A stretch of 64,000 bases of DNA from an uncultured Pelagibacteraceae bacterium. GTDB lineage: Bacteria > Pseudomonadota > Alphaproteobacteria > Pelagibacterales > Pelagibacteraceae. Below, piece after piece: positions 7,278-16,979 of this stretch. A model generated the notes under the pieces. It was given only the letters and a program-made list of their open reading frames with translations, did no database searches and had not been told where the DNA came from. Each line of letters opens with the position of its first letter. The first letter of the stretch is position 1. A program made the position numbers and the translations under genes. The stretch spans positions 248,001 through 312,000 of the forward strand of contig CACGUZ010000001.1 in assembly GCA_902576375.1 (NCBI GenBank). The letters run 5' to 3'.

Positions 7278-10121
7278 ATGTTATTAGGCAATTATTTTAC
7301 CAATATAGATAATAGTAAAAAAAAAATTTTTTTCTCAGGGATTTCATTCAATTCAAAAGATATTAAAAAAGATAATATTTTTTTTGCTATAAAAGGGAAT
7401 AATTTTGATGGAAATAAATTCATTTCTATTGCAATAAAAAAAGGCTCTAAAATTATTATAAGCGAGAAAAGAATTACAAATCCTCAAAAGGATATTTTAT
7501 TCATTCATACTAAAAATATAAGAAAACTTTTAGCAGAAATCGCTTTTAAAATTTATAAGAATAAACCAAATAATTTAATTGCTGTAACTGGAACAAATGG
7601 AAAATCATCTGTTTCAGATTTTTATTTTCAATTGTTAAAACTTAATAAAACAAAAGTCGCCTCAATCGGAACATTAGGTGTAAAATCGAAAAATATAAGA
7701 CGAAATTTACAAAATACTACGATAGACCCAATTCGAATGGGACAAATATTATCTAAATTAAAATCTCAAAAAATTAATAATGTAATTATGGAAGCATCCA
7801 GCCATGGTCTAACTCAACATAGGTTGGATGGTCTAAAGTTTTCATCTGGTATTTTCACAAATTTATCTCAAGATCACCTAGATTATCATAAAAATTTTTA
7901 CGAATATTTTAAAGCAAAACTGTACCTCTTTGAAAATTTGATAGGAAAGAAAGGAAATGTAATAACAGACGAAACATTACCAGAATTTAAAAGAATAAAA
8001 AAAATCGCAATTTCTAGAAAATTGAAATTGCAGGTTTTAAATAATAGCAAAAATCAATTTCAAATTTTATCTCATAGTTATAGAGGTGAGAAGCAAATAT
8101 TAAAGATTAGATACTATAATCTTACAAGAGAAATAAATTTAAATCTTATTGGAAAAATACAATTAAAAAATATTTTAATGGCTATTATTGCAGCAAAAAA
8201 TAGCAATATAAGTTTAATCAAGATTCTAAATGTTTTATCACAACTTAAGCCAATAGATGGAAGACTTGAAAAAATAGGTAAAATCAAAAATAGGTCTAAA
8301 GTAATACTTGATTATGCACACACACCAGATGCACTTAGAATGTGTCTTTCAAACCTTAAAGAGCAATTTCCAAATAAAAAAATAATTTTACTCTTTGGTT
8401 GTGGTGGAAATAGAGATCAAAATAAAAGATTTAAAATGGGAAAGATTGCAAGTGATTATTCTAACGAAATTTATTTAACAGATGATAATCCTAGATTTGA
8501 AGATCCAAGAAAAATAAGAGATGATATTAAAAAGGGTATTCAAGACACTTCTATAAAAGAAATTCCTGATAGAAAAAAAGCTATTTCTGAGGCCATTAAA
8601 AATTTAAATACAGGTGATATTTTGTTGGTTGCTGGAAAAGGTCATGAGAAAACTCAAGATTTTGGTAAAAAGAAAATTTATTTTTCAGACAAAAAAATTA
8701 TTTTAGATTGTATTAAACTTAAGAATACAAACTTATCAAAAAACTTTAAGATAAATATTATTAAAGAATTATCGAAAATCAAAAATAAAATTCCTTTAGT
8801 AAAAGCAGATAAAGCAAGAATTAACTCCAAAGAGGTAAATAAGAATGACATCTTTTTTGCTATTAAAGGAAAAAAAAATGATGGAAATAAATATATTGGA
8901 GAGGCATTTAAAAATAAAGCATCATTAGTTGTAGTAAATAAAGTTCAAAATAAATTTAATAGTAAATGTCAGATAAAAGTAAGAAATACATTAAAATTTA
9001 TGACTGAAATTTCAAAAATATTTAGACAAAATATCGATACAAATATTATAGCAATTACGGGAAGTTGTGGAAAAACTACTCTCAAAGAATTATTGGGCAA
9101 TGTGTTAGGAAAGATTTCTAGCGTTAGTATTTCTCCAAAATCATATAACAATAAATTTGGAGTTCCATTAAGTTTACTTAATTTAAAACATAGTGATGAA
9201 TTTGGAGTTTTAGAGGTTGGTATGGATAAAAAAGGGGAAATAGATAATTTAACAAATATTATAAAACCGAATGTTGGCTTGATAACTAACATAAATTATG
9301 CACATGCAAAAAATTTCAAAAATATCAAACAAATTGCTTTAGCTAAAGCAGAGATAATTAAAAATATATTACCCAATGGTTTTATTGTCTTGAATGCTGA
9401 TGATAGTTTTTTCAAATTACATAAAAAAATTGCTAAAAATAATAATATTAATGTGATTTCTTTTGGGATTAAAACTAAAAAAGCAAATGTTAAATTGTTT
9501 AATATTAAAAAAGTTAAAAAGGCATTTAAAATTAAAGTTAAATTTAATGATAAGTTTAAATATTTTAAAATTTCTAATAATTTTCAAAGTAATATTTATA
9601 ATATTTTAAGCGCTTTAAGTGTAATAAGTATTTACAAGGATGTGCTTAAACTTAATGAAAAAATTTTCTTAGATATTAGAAGTCCAGCAGGAAGAGGAGA
9701 TCATTCTACAATAAAGATAGGTAACAAAAAAATAAACTTAATTGATGAAAGTTATAATTCTAATCCTCTATCTTTAAAATCAGCCTTAAAAAATTATGAC
9801 AATATAAATACAAAAAAATATCGTAAATATCTTTTGCTTGGAGATATGATGGAACTTGGTTCACATTCAAAAAAACTTCACCAATCAATAGTTCCTTTAA
9901 TAAACGAGACAAATATTGATAAAGTATTTGTTATGGGAAAAATGGTTAGAGAAATATTCGATAATATTGTGAAAGTAAAAAGAGGAAGAATTTTAGAAAA
10001 TAAATCAGGAATTTTTGAATTAATTAAGAAAGATTTAAATAATAATGATTATTTAATGATTAAAGCCTCAAATGCGACAGGTTTCAACAGTATAGTAAAT
10101 AACTTGAAGGGTTTAGATTAA
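7278..10121 (+). CDS. murEF: MurE-MurF fusion: two consecutive muropeptide ligases in one protein
   Basis: 947 aa, about the sum of MurE (~480) and MurF (~460). The first half carries the ATP loop TGTNGKSS (103-111) and DDNPRF (402-407), the motif that in MurE marks specificity for meso-diaminopimelate, and ends with GKGHEKTQDFG. The second half restarts with a MurF-type N-terminal domain (ARINSKEVNKNDIFFAIKG) and has its own ATP loop TGSCGKTT (594-601). The protein should add meso-DAP to UDP-MurNAc-Ala-Glu and then D-Ala-D-Ala, both in the cytoplasm. No internal stop or frameshift separates the two halves. MurE-MurF fusions are annotated in some other proteobacteria such as Bordetella. Confidence 0.95.
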   Translation: MLLGNYFTNIDNSKKKIFFSGISFNSKDIKKDNIFFAIKGNNFDGNKFISIAIKKGSKIIISEKRITNPQKDILFIHTKNIRKLLAEIAFKIYKNKPNNLIAVTGTNGKSSVSDFYFQLLKLNKTKVASIGTLGVKSKNIRRNLQNTTIDPIRMGQILSKLKSQKINNVIMEASSHGLTQHRLDGLKFSSGIFTNLSQDHLDYHKNFYEYFKAKLYLFENLIGKKGNVITDETLPEFKRIKKIAISRKLKLQVLNNSKNQFQILSHSYRGEKQILKIRYYNLTREINLNLIGKIQLKNILMAIIAAKNSNISLIKILNVLSQLKPIDGRLEKIGKIKNRSKVILDYAHTPDALRMCLSNLKEQFPNKKIILLFGCGGNRDQNKRFKMGKIASDYSNEIYLTDDNPRFEDPRKIRDDIKKGIQDTSIKEIPDRKKAISEAIKNLNTGDILLVAGKGHEKTQDFGKKKIYFSDKKIILDCIKLKNTNLSKNFKINIIKELSKIKNKIPLVKADKARINSKEVNKNDIFFAIKGKKNDGNKYIGEAFKNKASLVVVNKVQNKFNSKCQIKVRNTLKFMTEISKIFRQNIDTNIIAITGSCGKTTLKELLGNVLGKISSVSISPKSYNNKFGVPLSLLNLKHSDEFGVLEVGMDKKGEIDNLTNIIKPNVGLITNINYAHAKNFKNIKQIALAKAEIIKNILPNGFIVLNADDSFFKLHKKIAKNNNINVISFGIKTKKANVKLFNIKKVKKAFKIKVKFNDKFKYFKISNNFQSNIYNILSALSVISIYKDVLKLNEKIFLDIRSPAGRGDHSTIKIGNKKINLIDESYNSNPLSLKSALKNYDNINTKKYRKYLLLGDMMELGSHSKKLHQSIVPLINETNIDKVFVMGKMVREIFDNIVKVKRGRILENKSGIFELIKKDLNNNDYLMIKASNATGFNSIVNNLKGLD

Positions 10122-11207
10122 ATGCTTTATCAATTTTTACTAAATTTTGTTGATAGTTTTAGTTTTTTAAATGTATTTAAATATCTAACATTTAGGACTG
10201 GTTTATCTTTTTTTACTTCATTAATTATTGTTTTAATTATTGGAGGAACTTTTATAAAATTTTTTTCAAAACAAAAAATTTTAAATCCTATCCGTAATGA
10301 TGGTCCTGAAGATCATATAGTTAAAAAAATAGGAACCCCGACTATGGGTGGAGTAATTATTTTGATTGGTTTGTTAATATCAGTACTATTCTGGGCTGAT
10401 TTATCGAATTTAAATGTTTTATTTTGTTTATATATCGCAATTTCTTTTGGTTTGCTTGGGGCATTCGATGATTATAAAAAAATAAAGTACAGTAACTCTT
10501 CAGGTATCTCATCAAAGTTAAAATTAACCTTTCAAATAATACTAGCAATAATTGGTGTTAGTTTTTATGTTTACTTTAATGACTATCAAGATTTAACTAA
10601 TCTATACTTTCCTTTTTTTAAAAACCTCATCATTAATCTCGGATGGTTTTTTATACCTTTTTCAATATTTGTAATTATTGGTTCATCGAATGCTGTAAAT
10701 CTCACTGATGGATTAGATGGGTTAGCAACAGTGCCTGTTATACTTGTTGCAGCTTGTTTTGCATTTATAAGTTATGTTACAGGAAACATTGTATTCTCAA
10801 CTTATTTACAAATTCCTTACATAGAGGGAACTGGGGAAGTTTCAATTTTTTGTGGAGCAATCATTGGCTCTTGCTTAGGCTTTTTATGGTTCAACGCACC
10901 TCCAGCAAAAATTTTTATGGGAGATACTGGATCTTTGTCTTTGGGTGGCTCTCTAGGAGCAGTTGGTATAATAACAAAACATGAAATAGTTTTAGCAATT
11001 ACTGGAGGTTTATTTGTTCTTGAAGCAGTTTCAGTGATTGTGCAAGTAATATCATTTAAACTTACTGGTAAAAGAGTTTTTAAAATGGCACCGATCCACC
11101 ATCATTTTGAGAAGAAAGGTTGGCCTGAGTCAACAGTTGTAATTAGATTTTGGATAATTTCTATTATTTTAGCAATGATAGGACTTGCTACATTAAAACT
11201 AAGATAA
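10122..11207 (+). CDS. mraY: Phospho-N-acetylmuramoyl-pentapeptide transferase MraY
   Basis: 361 aa integral membrane enzyme making lipid I from UDP-MurNAc-pentapeptide and undecaprenyl phosphate. About ten hydrophobic segments are visible. Conserved motifs include FDDYKK with the catalytic aspartates, SNAVNLTDGLDGLA, FMGDTGSLSLGG, and the histidine-rich APIHHHFEKKGW near residue 320. The ATG follows the murEF stop codon directly with no gap. Confidence 0.97.
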   Translation: MLYQFLLNFVDSFSFLNVFKYLTFRTGLSFFTSLIIVLIIGGTFIKFFSKQKILNPIRNDGPEDHIVKKIGTPTMGGVIILIGLLISVLFWADLSNLNVLFCLYIAISFGLLGAFDDYKKIKYSNSSGISSKLKLTFQIILAIIGVSFYVYFNDYQDLTNLYFPFFKNLIINLGWFFIPFSIFVIIGSSNAVNLTDGLDGLATVPVILVAACFAFISYVTGNIVFSTYLQIPYIEGTGEVSIFCGAIIGSCLGFLWFNAPPAKIFMGDTGSLSLGGSLGAVGIITKHEIVLAITGGLFVLEAVSVIVQVISFKLTGKRVFKMAPIHHHFEKKGWPESTVVIRFWIISIILAMIGLATLKLR

Positions 11208-12517
11208 TGAGTGACAATTCACAAATTTTCTTTAATAAAAAAATTTTAATTTATGGATTAGGAAAAAGTGGACTTTCGTCATTCAATTTTTTAAGAAATA
11301 AAAATGATGTTTATTTATTTGATGACAACCCAAATCTTAAAATAAATAAGTCGATTAAAAAAAAAACTCTCAATTTTAAAAAATTATTAAAAACCAAATT
11401 TGATATAATTATATTAAGCCCAGGAATTGATATAAAAAAATGTAAGTTAAAAAATTTACTTAGAAAAAAAAATAAGAATATCTATACAGATCTAGATGTT
11501 TTTTACTCATTTTATAAAAATGTCTCATTAACAATAACTGGCACAAACGGAAAGTCCACCACATGCAAACTTCTATATGATATCTTAAAAGATCAAAAAA
11601 AAGACGTAAGATTAGCAGGGAATATTGGTACACCAATACTATCTATAAATAAGATCTCAAAAAAAACAATTTTCGTTATTGAGGCTTCATCCTACCAATT
11701 AGAATATAGTAAAATTTTTTCATCAAAATTTACCGCTATCCTTAATATTGCTCCAGATCATTTGGAGAGACATGGTAATTTAAAAAATTATATAGAGGCA
11801 AAATTTAAAATTTTTAATAATCGAAAAAGAGGAGCAATTGGATTTGTAAATAAAAATGATCATTTAATTCAAAAAAGAATTAAAACAATAAAGCCTAAAT
11901 TAAAACTGGTAAATGTAGATACAAAATTGAACAATCTAATTTTGAAAAAAATTATAAACAAATATTTTTTATCAAGATCAAATCAAGCAAATCTCTCATT
12001 TGTTTTAGAAATGATAAAAAAATTTAATATAAAACCAAATAAATTATTAGAAAGCGTAAATAAATTCAAAGGATTGAATTATAGGCAGAAAATTATTTAT
12101 AACAAAAATAAATTAATCATCATTAATGATTCTAAATCAACAAGTTATTCTTCTTCAAAAGAATTACTAGAAATGTACAAGAATATTCATTGGTTAATTG
12201 GTGGTATTCCAAAAAAAGATGACAAAATATCGTTATCAAAAAAATATTTTAGAAATATTAAGATTTATGTCTTTGGTAAAAACTTTAAAAAATTTTCAAA
12301 AGATTTAAAGAAAAATGCGGAACTTAAAACTTTTAAAAATTTAAACCTTGCAGTATCAGCAATTTTTAAGAATATTCATAAAAAGAAACACTCAAATAAT
12401 ACAATCTTATTTAGTCCAGCCTCTGCATCATTTGATAGTTTCAAAAATTTTGAGGAAAGAGGATCATATTTTAATAAGTTGATAAAAAGATATATTAATG
12501 AAAGAAAAATTATTTAG
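11207..12517 (+). CDS. murD: UDP-N-acetylmuramoylalanine-D-glutamate ligase MurD
   Basis: 436 aa from the ATG at 11207, which overlaps the mraY stop as TAATG. A longer reading from 11150 exists but would run through the end of mraY and adds 19 residues with no family similarity, so I reject it. The N-terminal domain starts KILIYGLGKSG, and the ATP loop TGTNGKST is at about residues 109-116. It adds D-glutamate to UDP-MurNAc-L-alanine. The downstream ftsW overlaps it by 20 bp. Confidence 0.95.
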   Translation: MSDNSQIFFNKKILIYGLGKSGLSSFNFLRNKNDVYLFDDNPNLKINKSIKKKTLNFKKLLKTKFDIIILSPGIDIKKCKLKNLLRKKNKNIYTDLDVFYSFYKNVSLTITGTNGKSTTCKLLYDILKDQKKDVRLAGNIGTPILSINKISKKTIFVIEASSYQLEYSKIFSSKFTAILNIAPDHLERHGNLKNYIEAKFKIFNNRKRGAIGFVNKNDHLIQKRIKTIKPKLKLVNVDTKLNNLILKKIINKYFLSRSNQANLSFVLEMIKKFNIKPNKLLESVNKFKGLNYRQKIIYNKNKLIIINDSKSTSYSSSKELLEMYKNIHWLIGGIPKKDDKISLSKKYFRNIKIYVFGKNFKKFSKDLKKNAELKTFKNLNLAVSAIFKNIHKKKHSNNTILFSPASASFDSFKNFEERGSYFNKLIKRYINERKII

Positions 12518-13625
12518 TTATATTTCTTTTTATCAATGGTGGAAAAGTATTGATAAACCTATTCTATCATTGATCTTAATTTTATTTTTGGCAGGTTTAT
12601 TCTTCTCATTAGTGTCAACTTCCCTAATTGCATCTGATAAATTAGATACGAATACTTATTTCTTTTTTTTTAAACATACAGTTTTTGTTTTTTTTGGCTT
12701 TTTTTTAATTTTTATTTTATCTTTTATATCTGAAAAAAAGATTTATAGAATTTCACTAATATTTTTCTGTTTATCATTAGTTTTGTTGTTCCTGGTTCCT
12801 ATAATTGGAGTAGAGATTAAGGGTTCCAAGAGATGGATTGATTTGTTGGTATTGCCAAGAATACAACCTATTGAGTTTGTAAAGCCTTTTTTAATAGTGA
12901 TAATGAGTATGATAATTTGCTCTCAAAAATATACCAATTTTAATTTGAAATACTTTTTATCTTTTTTGTTAACTATATTGATATCAAGTCTTTTGATACT
13001 TCAACCAGATATTGGTCAAACTCTTTTAATCGGTTTTAGTTGGTTAGTTTTGATTTTTATTTCTGGTATTAGTATATTTTTTTTGAGCTTAGTTTTTTTT
13101 ATCTCTCTAGCCACGATAGCATCTATCGTTAGTTACTTTCCACAATTTAAATACATAAAAGATAGACTATTTTCTTTTTTTAATCCTGAAATGGGTACTC
13201 ATAACTTTCAATCAGATAAAGCATTAGAAGCTATAATAAATGGAGGTTTTTTTGGAAAAGGCATTGGAGAGGGAACATTAAAAAACAGAGTTCCTGAAGC
13301 TCATACAGATTACATTATTTCAGTAATTTCGGAAGAGTTTGGAGTAATCTTCATAATGTTAATTTTATTAACCTACCTGGTATTAATATTTTCAGTTCTG
13401 AAAAAAGTTTACAAAGAAAATGACAAAAAGATCAAACTAATCCTAACCGGATCTATTAGCTTAATACTCATGCAAGCAATGATTCACATAGGAGTAAATA
13501 TTAGATTATTCCCAACTACAGGAATGACTTTACCATTTTTAAGTTATGGGGGTTCATCGATTATAAGTATTTCTATAATGTCTGGTATAATTTTGAATTT
13601 AACAAAAAGAAAAGTAACTGAATGA
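12498..13625 (+). CDS. ftsW: Septal peptidoglycan polymerase FtsW (SEDS family)
   Basis: 375 aa with about ten membrane segments. FtsW polymerises lipid II at the septum with FtsI. SEDS motifs seen: KGSKRWIDL, QPIEFVKPFLI, LQPDIGQTLLI, NPEMGTHNFQSDKALEAIINGG, PEAHTDYIISVISEEFG (with the catalytic-region aspartate) and the C-terminal LPFLSYGGSSI. It overlaps murD by 20 bp and murG by 4 bp. Confidence 0.96.
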   Translation: MKEKLFSYISFYQWWKSIDKPILSLILILFLAGLFFSLVSTSLIASDKLDTNTYFFFFKHTVFVFFGFFLIFILSFISEKKIYRISLIFFCLSLVLLFLVPIIGVEIKGSKRWIDLLVLPRIQPIEFVKPFLIVIMSMIICSQKYTNFNLKYFLSFLLTILISSLLILQPDIGQTLLIGFSWLVLIFISGISIFFLSLVFFISLATIASIVSYFPQFKYIKDRLFSFFNPEMGTHNFQSDKALEAIINGGFFGKGIGEGTLKNRVPEAHTDYIISVISEEFGVIFIMLILLTYLVLIFSVLKKVYKENDKKIKLILTGSISLILMQAMIHIGVNIRLFPTTGMTLPFLSYGGSSIISISIMSGIILNLTKRKVTE

Positions 13626-14686
13626 AAAATGTATTAATTTCAACAGGAGGATCAGGGGGACATGTAGTGCCAGCAAAAATTCTGAGTGAACATTTGCATT
13701 CAAATTTTAATGTTTTTATTTCTACTGACTTAAGAGGGCTGAAATATCTAGATGATGAAAAAAATGATATTATTTTGATAAATACTCCTAAATTAAATCT
13801 TAATATATTTTTTATATTTAAAATATTCCAAGTAATTTATTTGGTGATTAAAACAGTTTTATTATTAAAAAAAAATAAAATTAATGTCGTTTTTTCAACA
13901 GGAGGATATATGTCATTACCTGTTTGTTTTGGTGCAAAATTATTAGGAATAAAGATATACCTACTTGAACCCAATATTGTTTTAGGTAGAGCAAACAGAC
14001 TCTTTTTAGGTTTTTGTAAAAAAATTTTTACTTATACAGAAAGCTTAAAAAACTTCCCTGAAAAACTTAAACATAAAATTCAAATAATAACTCCACTAGT
14101 TAAAAAAAATTTTTATGAGAAAAGAGACATTAAAACAGAAAATAAAGCATTCTGTCTTTTGGTTGTTGGTGGCAGTCAAGGAGCAAAGATTTTTGACAAT
14201 GTGGTAAAAAATGTAATCGTTAATTTGTCGAAAAAAAATAAAATTAAAATCATTCAACAAACTCATAAAAGTAATACTGATCAATTAAGAAGTATTTATG
14301 ATGAGGCTAAAATTGAAAATACCATTTTTGATTTTGAGGAAAATTTGGCAGATTTGATAAATCAATCAGACCTATGTATTACGCGTGCTGGTGCGTCTAC
14401 CTTAGCAGAATTATCAATCATGAATAAACCGTTCCTAACAATCCCTTTAGTTTCAGCAAAAGATAATCATCAATTTGAAAACGCAAATTTTTATCAAAAT
14501 TTAGGTTGCTGCTGGATTATGAATCAAAAAGACTTTAATGACGTTAATTTAGAAAAATTTTTAAATCGTATAATTATGAATAAGTCCGAATATAATATAA
14601 AAAAAAATAACTTAGAAAAACATAATTCCCAAAACTCATGGAATAATATAAATCAAAAAATATTGGAAATTATAAATGAAAATTGA
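13622..14686 (+). CDS. murG: Lipid II-forming GlcNAc transferase MurG
   Basis: 354 aa, GT28 family. It transfers GlcNAc from UDP-GlcNAc to lipid I on the cytoplasmic face of the inner membrane. The N-terminal G loop STGGSGGHVVPA (about residues 7-18), a second VVGGSQGAKIFD loop near residue 183 and the sugar-nucleotide site CITRAGASTLAEL near residue 253 are clear. The start overlaps the ftsW stop by 4 bp (ATGA). Confidence 0.96.
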   Translation: MKNVLISTGGSGGHVVPAKILSEHLHSNFNVFISTDLRGLKYLDDEKNDIILINTPKLNLNIFFIFKIFQVIYLVIKTVLLLKKNKINVVFSTGGYMSLPVCFGAKLLGIKIYLLEPNIVLGRANRLFLGFCKKIFTYTESLKNFPEKLKHKIQIITPLVKKNFYEKRDIKTENKAFCLLVVGGSQGAKIFDNVVKNVIVNLSKKNKIKIIQQTHKSNTDQLRSIYDEAKIENTIFDFEENLADLINQSDLCITRAGASTLAELSIMNKPFLTIPLVSAKDNHQFENANFYQNLGCCWIMNQKDFNDVNLEKFLNRIIMNKSEYNIKKNNLEKHNSQNSWNNINQKILEIINEN

Positions 14687-16070
14687 ATTAGCTAAAAAAG
14701 AAATTATCCATTTTATAGGCATTGGTGGAATAGGTATGAGTGGTCTTGCATTAATTATGAAGGCAAAAGGTTTTCAAATTCAAGGTAGCGATATTAATAA
14801 GAACAAAAATATCGAAAAATTAAAAAAACAGGGTGTTAGAATTTTTATTGGTCAAAAAAAACAAAATATAAAAGATGTTACAATTGTAGTGACTTCCTCT
14901 GCGATAAAAAAAAGTAATCCAGAATTACTAGAAGCTAAAAGAAAAAAATTACCAGTAATTAAAAGAGGGAAGATGTTAGCAAATCTTGTTTCTTTAATGA
15001 AAAATATTGTCGTAGTTGGATCTCACGGCAAAACAACAACGACATCTTTAGTAAGTTCTATTTTTGAAAATACAAAGTTAGATCCTACAATAATCAATGG
15101 AGGCATAATAAATTCGATAAAGAGCACTGCAAAATTAGGTAAGAGTGACTGGTCTATATTAGAGGCAGATGAGTCAGATGGAAGTTTTATTCATATTTCT
15201 CCAACATACTCAATTATTACAAACATAGATAGAGAACACATGGATTTTTATAAATCAATGAAGGATTTAAAAAATCATTTTCTACACTTTATAAAAAAAG
15301 TTCCATCATTCGGAAAAACTTTTATTTGTATTGATGATAAAATTAACAATGAATTAAGTAAAGATATTAAAAATAAAAATTTTTTTACATATGGAATCAA
15401 GTCTAATGCTAATTTTCTTATCAAAAATATAATTCAAAACAAACTTTTCTCAAAATTTGACTTATCTATAAATTTACCAAATAAAAAAAGAACAATCTTA
15501 AAAAACTTTCAGATCCCATTATTAGGTGTTCATAATATAAGAAACTCTACAGCAGCAATTGCAGTTGCTCTTACTGTAGGAATTCCAGTGTCTAATATTA
15601 AAAAAGGTCTGAAAAACTTTAAAGGTGTGCAGCGTAGATTTAATAAGATATTTACATTTAACGGAGTTGATTTTTATGATGATTATGCACATCATCCTAC
15701 TGAGATAAAATCTGTTTTAGAGGGAGTAAAAAAAGTTTTTGATAAGTGTGAAAAAGTCTGTGTTTTTCAACCACATAGAATTTCAAGATTAAAAGATTTA
15801 AGAAATGAATTTACTCATTGTTTCAGAGATGCAGACACAATTATATTATGTCCCATTTTCACAGCGGGAGAAAAAATTAAATTAGGTTTTCATTATAATG
15901 ATTTTGCAAAAGAAATAATTAAAAATTCAAAAGTAAAACTATTTATGATTAAAAATAATATTGAATTAGCAAAATTTCTCAAACAAAATATTTATGGAAA
16001 TAAAATCGTCATAGGAATGGGTGCTGGTACAATCTCAAATTGGATGAAAAAATTACCTGAATTAATGTAA
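14676..16070 (+). CDS. murC: UDP-N-acetylmuramate-L-alanine ligase MurC
   Basis: 464 aa. First of the Mur ligases, adding L-alanine to UDP-MurNAc. The nucleotide-binding N-terminus HFIGIGGIGMSGLA (about residues 12-25), the ATP loop VVGSHGKTTTTS near residue 113 and the C-terminal YDDYAHHPTEI block are diagnostic. It overlaps murG by 11 bp and shares one base with murB. Confidence 0.97.
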   Translation: MKIELAKKEIIHFIGIGGIGMSGLALIMKAKGFQIQGSDINKNKNIEKLKKQGVRIFIGQKKQNIKDVTIVVTSSAIKKSNPELLEAKRKKLPVIKRGKMLANLVSLMKNIVVVGSHGKTTTTSLVSSIFENTKLDPTIINGGIINSIKSTAKLGKSDWSILEADESDGSFIHISPTYSIITNIDREHMDFYKSMKDLKNHFLHFIKKVPSFGKTFICIDDKINNELSKDIKNKNFFTYGIKSNANFLIKNIIQNKLFSKFDLSINLPNKKRTILKNFQIPLLGVHNIRNSTAAIAVALTVGIPVSNIKKGLKNFKGVQRRFNKIFTFNGVDFYDDYAHHPTEIKSVLEGVKKVFDKCEKVCVFQPHRISRLKDLRNEFTHCFRDADTIILCPIFTAGEKIKLGFHYNDFAKEIIKNSKVKLFMIKNNIELAKFLKQNIYGNKIVIGMGAGTISNWMKKLPELM

Positions 16071-16978
16071 TGCAGATACATCAACTTAAAGATTTGTTAA
16101 AAGACTTTGATAAAAATGTAATTTACGATCAAGATTTAAAAAAAAAAAGTTGGTTTAATATTGGAGGAAAGTCCAAAGTTTTTTATAAGGCGGAAAATTT
16201 AAAAGATTTAGTTAAATTTCTCAAATTACTCGATAATAAGGAAAAAATCTTTATCATTGGCGCAGGATCAAACACCTTAATCTCAGATAATATTTTTGAT
16301 GGAGTCGTGATAAAGCTTAGTAAAAATTTTAATAGAATATCTTTATTAAGAGAAGACGTAATAATTTCTGGAAGTGGCGTTTTAGATAATAGCCTATCTA
16401 GTTTTGCTGCTGAAAATAATTTGAGTGGATTTGAGTTTTTATCATGTATTCCAGGATCTATTGGTGGGGGAATTAAGATGAACGCTGGATGTTTTGGAAA
16501 CGAATTTAAAGATATTCTTCTTTCAATTCAAGCTATAGATCAAAAAGGGAATTTAATAACAATTCCATCAAAGGAAATAAATTTTGGTTATAGAAAAAAT
16601 GATTTATCTGACGATCTGATTTTTTTAAGTGCTTCTTTCAAAGGAGTTAAAAGCACTTTCAACAAAGTTAATAGTGAAGTAATAAAAATGAAATCTTTAA
16701 AAGAAAAAAATCAACCAATGAGAATTAAAACTGGTGGAAGCACTTTTAAAAATCCAATAAATCAAACGAATAAAAAAGTTTGGGAGTTGATAAGAGAATC
16801 AGTTCCTATTGATACTAAGTTTGGTGATGCACATATCTCAGAAAAACATTCAAACTTTTTTGTAAATAACGGTAATGCAACGTTCAATGATATGAAAAAA
16901 TTAATTGATTTTGTTTCTAAAAAAGTTCTAGAAAAAACTGGTATAAAATTAGATAAAGAAATTAAAATATTAGAATAA
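16070..16978 (+). CDS. murB: UDP-N-acetylenolpyruvoylglucosamine reductase MurB
   Basis: 302 aa FAD enzyme that reduces UDP-GlcNAc-enolpyruvate to UDP-MurNAc. The FAD-binding loop FIIGAGSNTLISD is near residue 62. CIPGSIGGGIKMNAGCFG follows near 125, and KTGGSTFKNP (about 220) contains the catalytic serine. The start ATG lies inside the murC stop region (TAATG). Confidence 0.96.
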   Translation: MQIHQLKDLLKDFDKNVIYDQDLKKKSWFNIGGKSKVFYKAENLKDLVKFLKLLDNKEKIFIIGAGSNTLISDNIFDGVVIKLSKNFNRISLLREDVIISGSGVLDNSLSSFAAENNLSGFEFLSCIPGSIGGGIKMNAGCFGNEFKDILLSIQAIDQKGNLITIPSKEINFGYRKNDLSDDLIFLSASFKGVKSTFNKVNSEVIKMKSLKEKNQPMRIKTGGSTFKNPINQTNKKVWELIRESVPIDTKFGDAHISEKHSNFFVNNGNATFNDMKKLIDFVSKKVLEKTGIKLDKEIKILE

Positions 16979-16979
16979 A

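Noticed and set aside
8969-9292. Minus-strand 107-aa ORF within murEF, and similar long antisense frames in ftsI, ligA and leuA
   Set aside because: They are shadows of well-supported genes on the plus strand, caused by the codon bias of AT-rich DNA.
11150-11206. Longer murD N-terminus
   Set aside because: The additional 19 codons lie in the end of mraY in another frame and match no MurD start.
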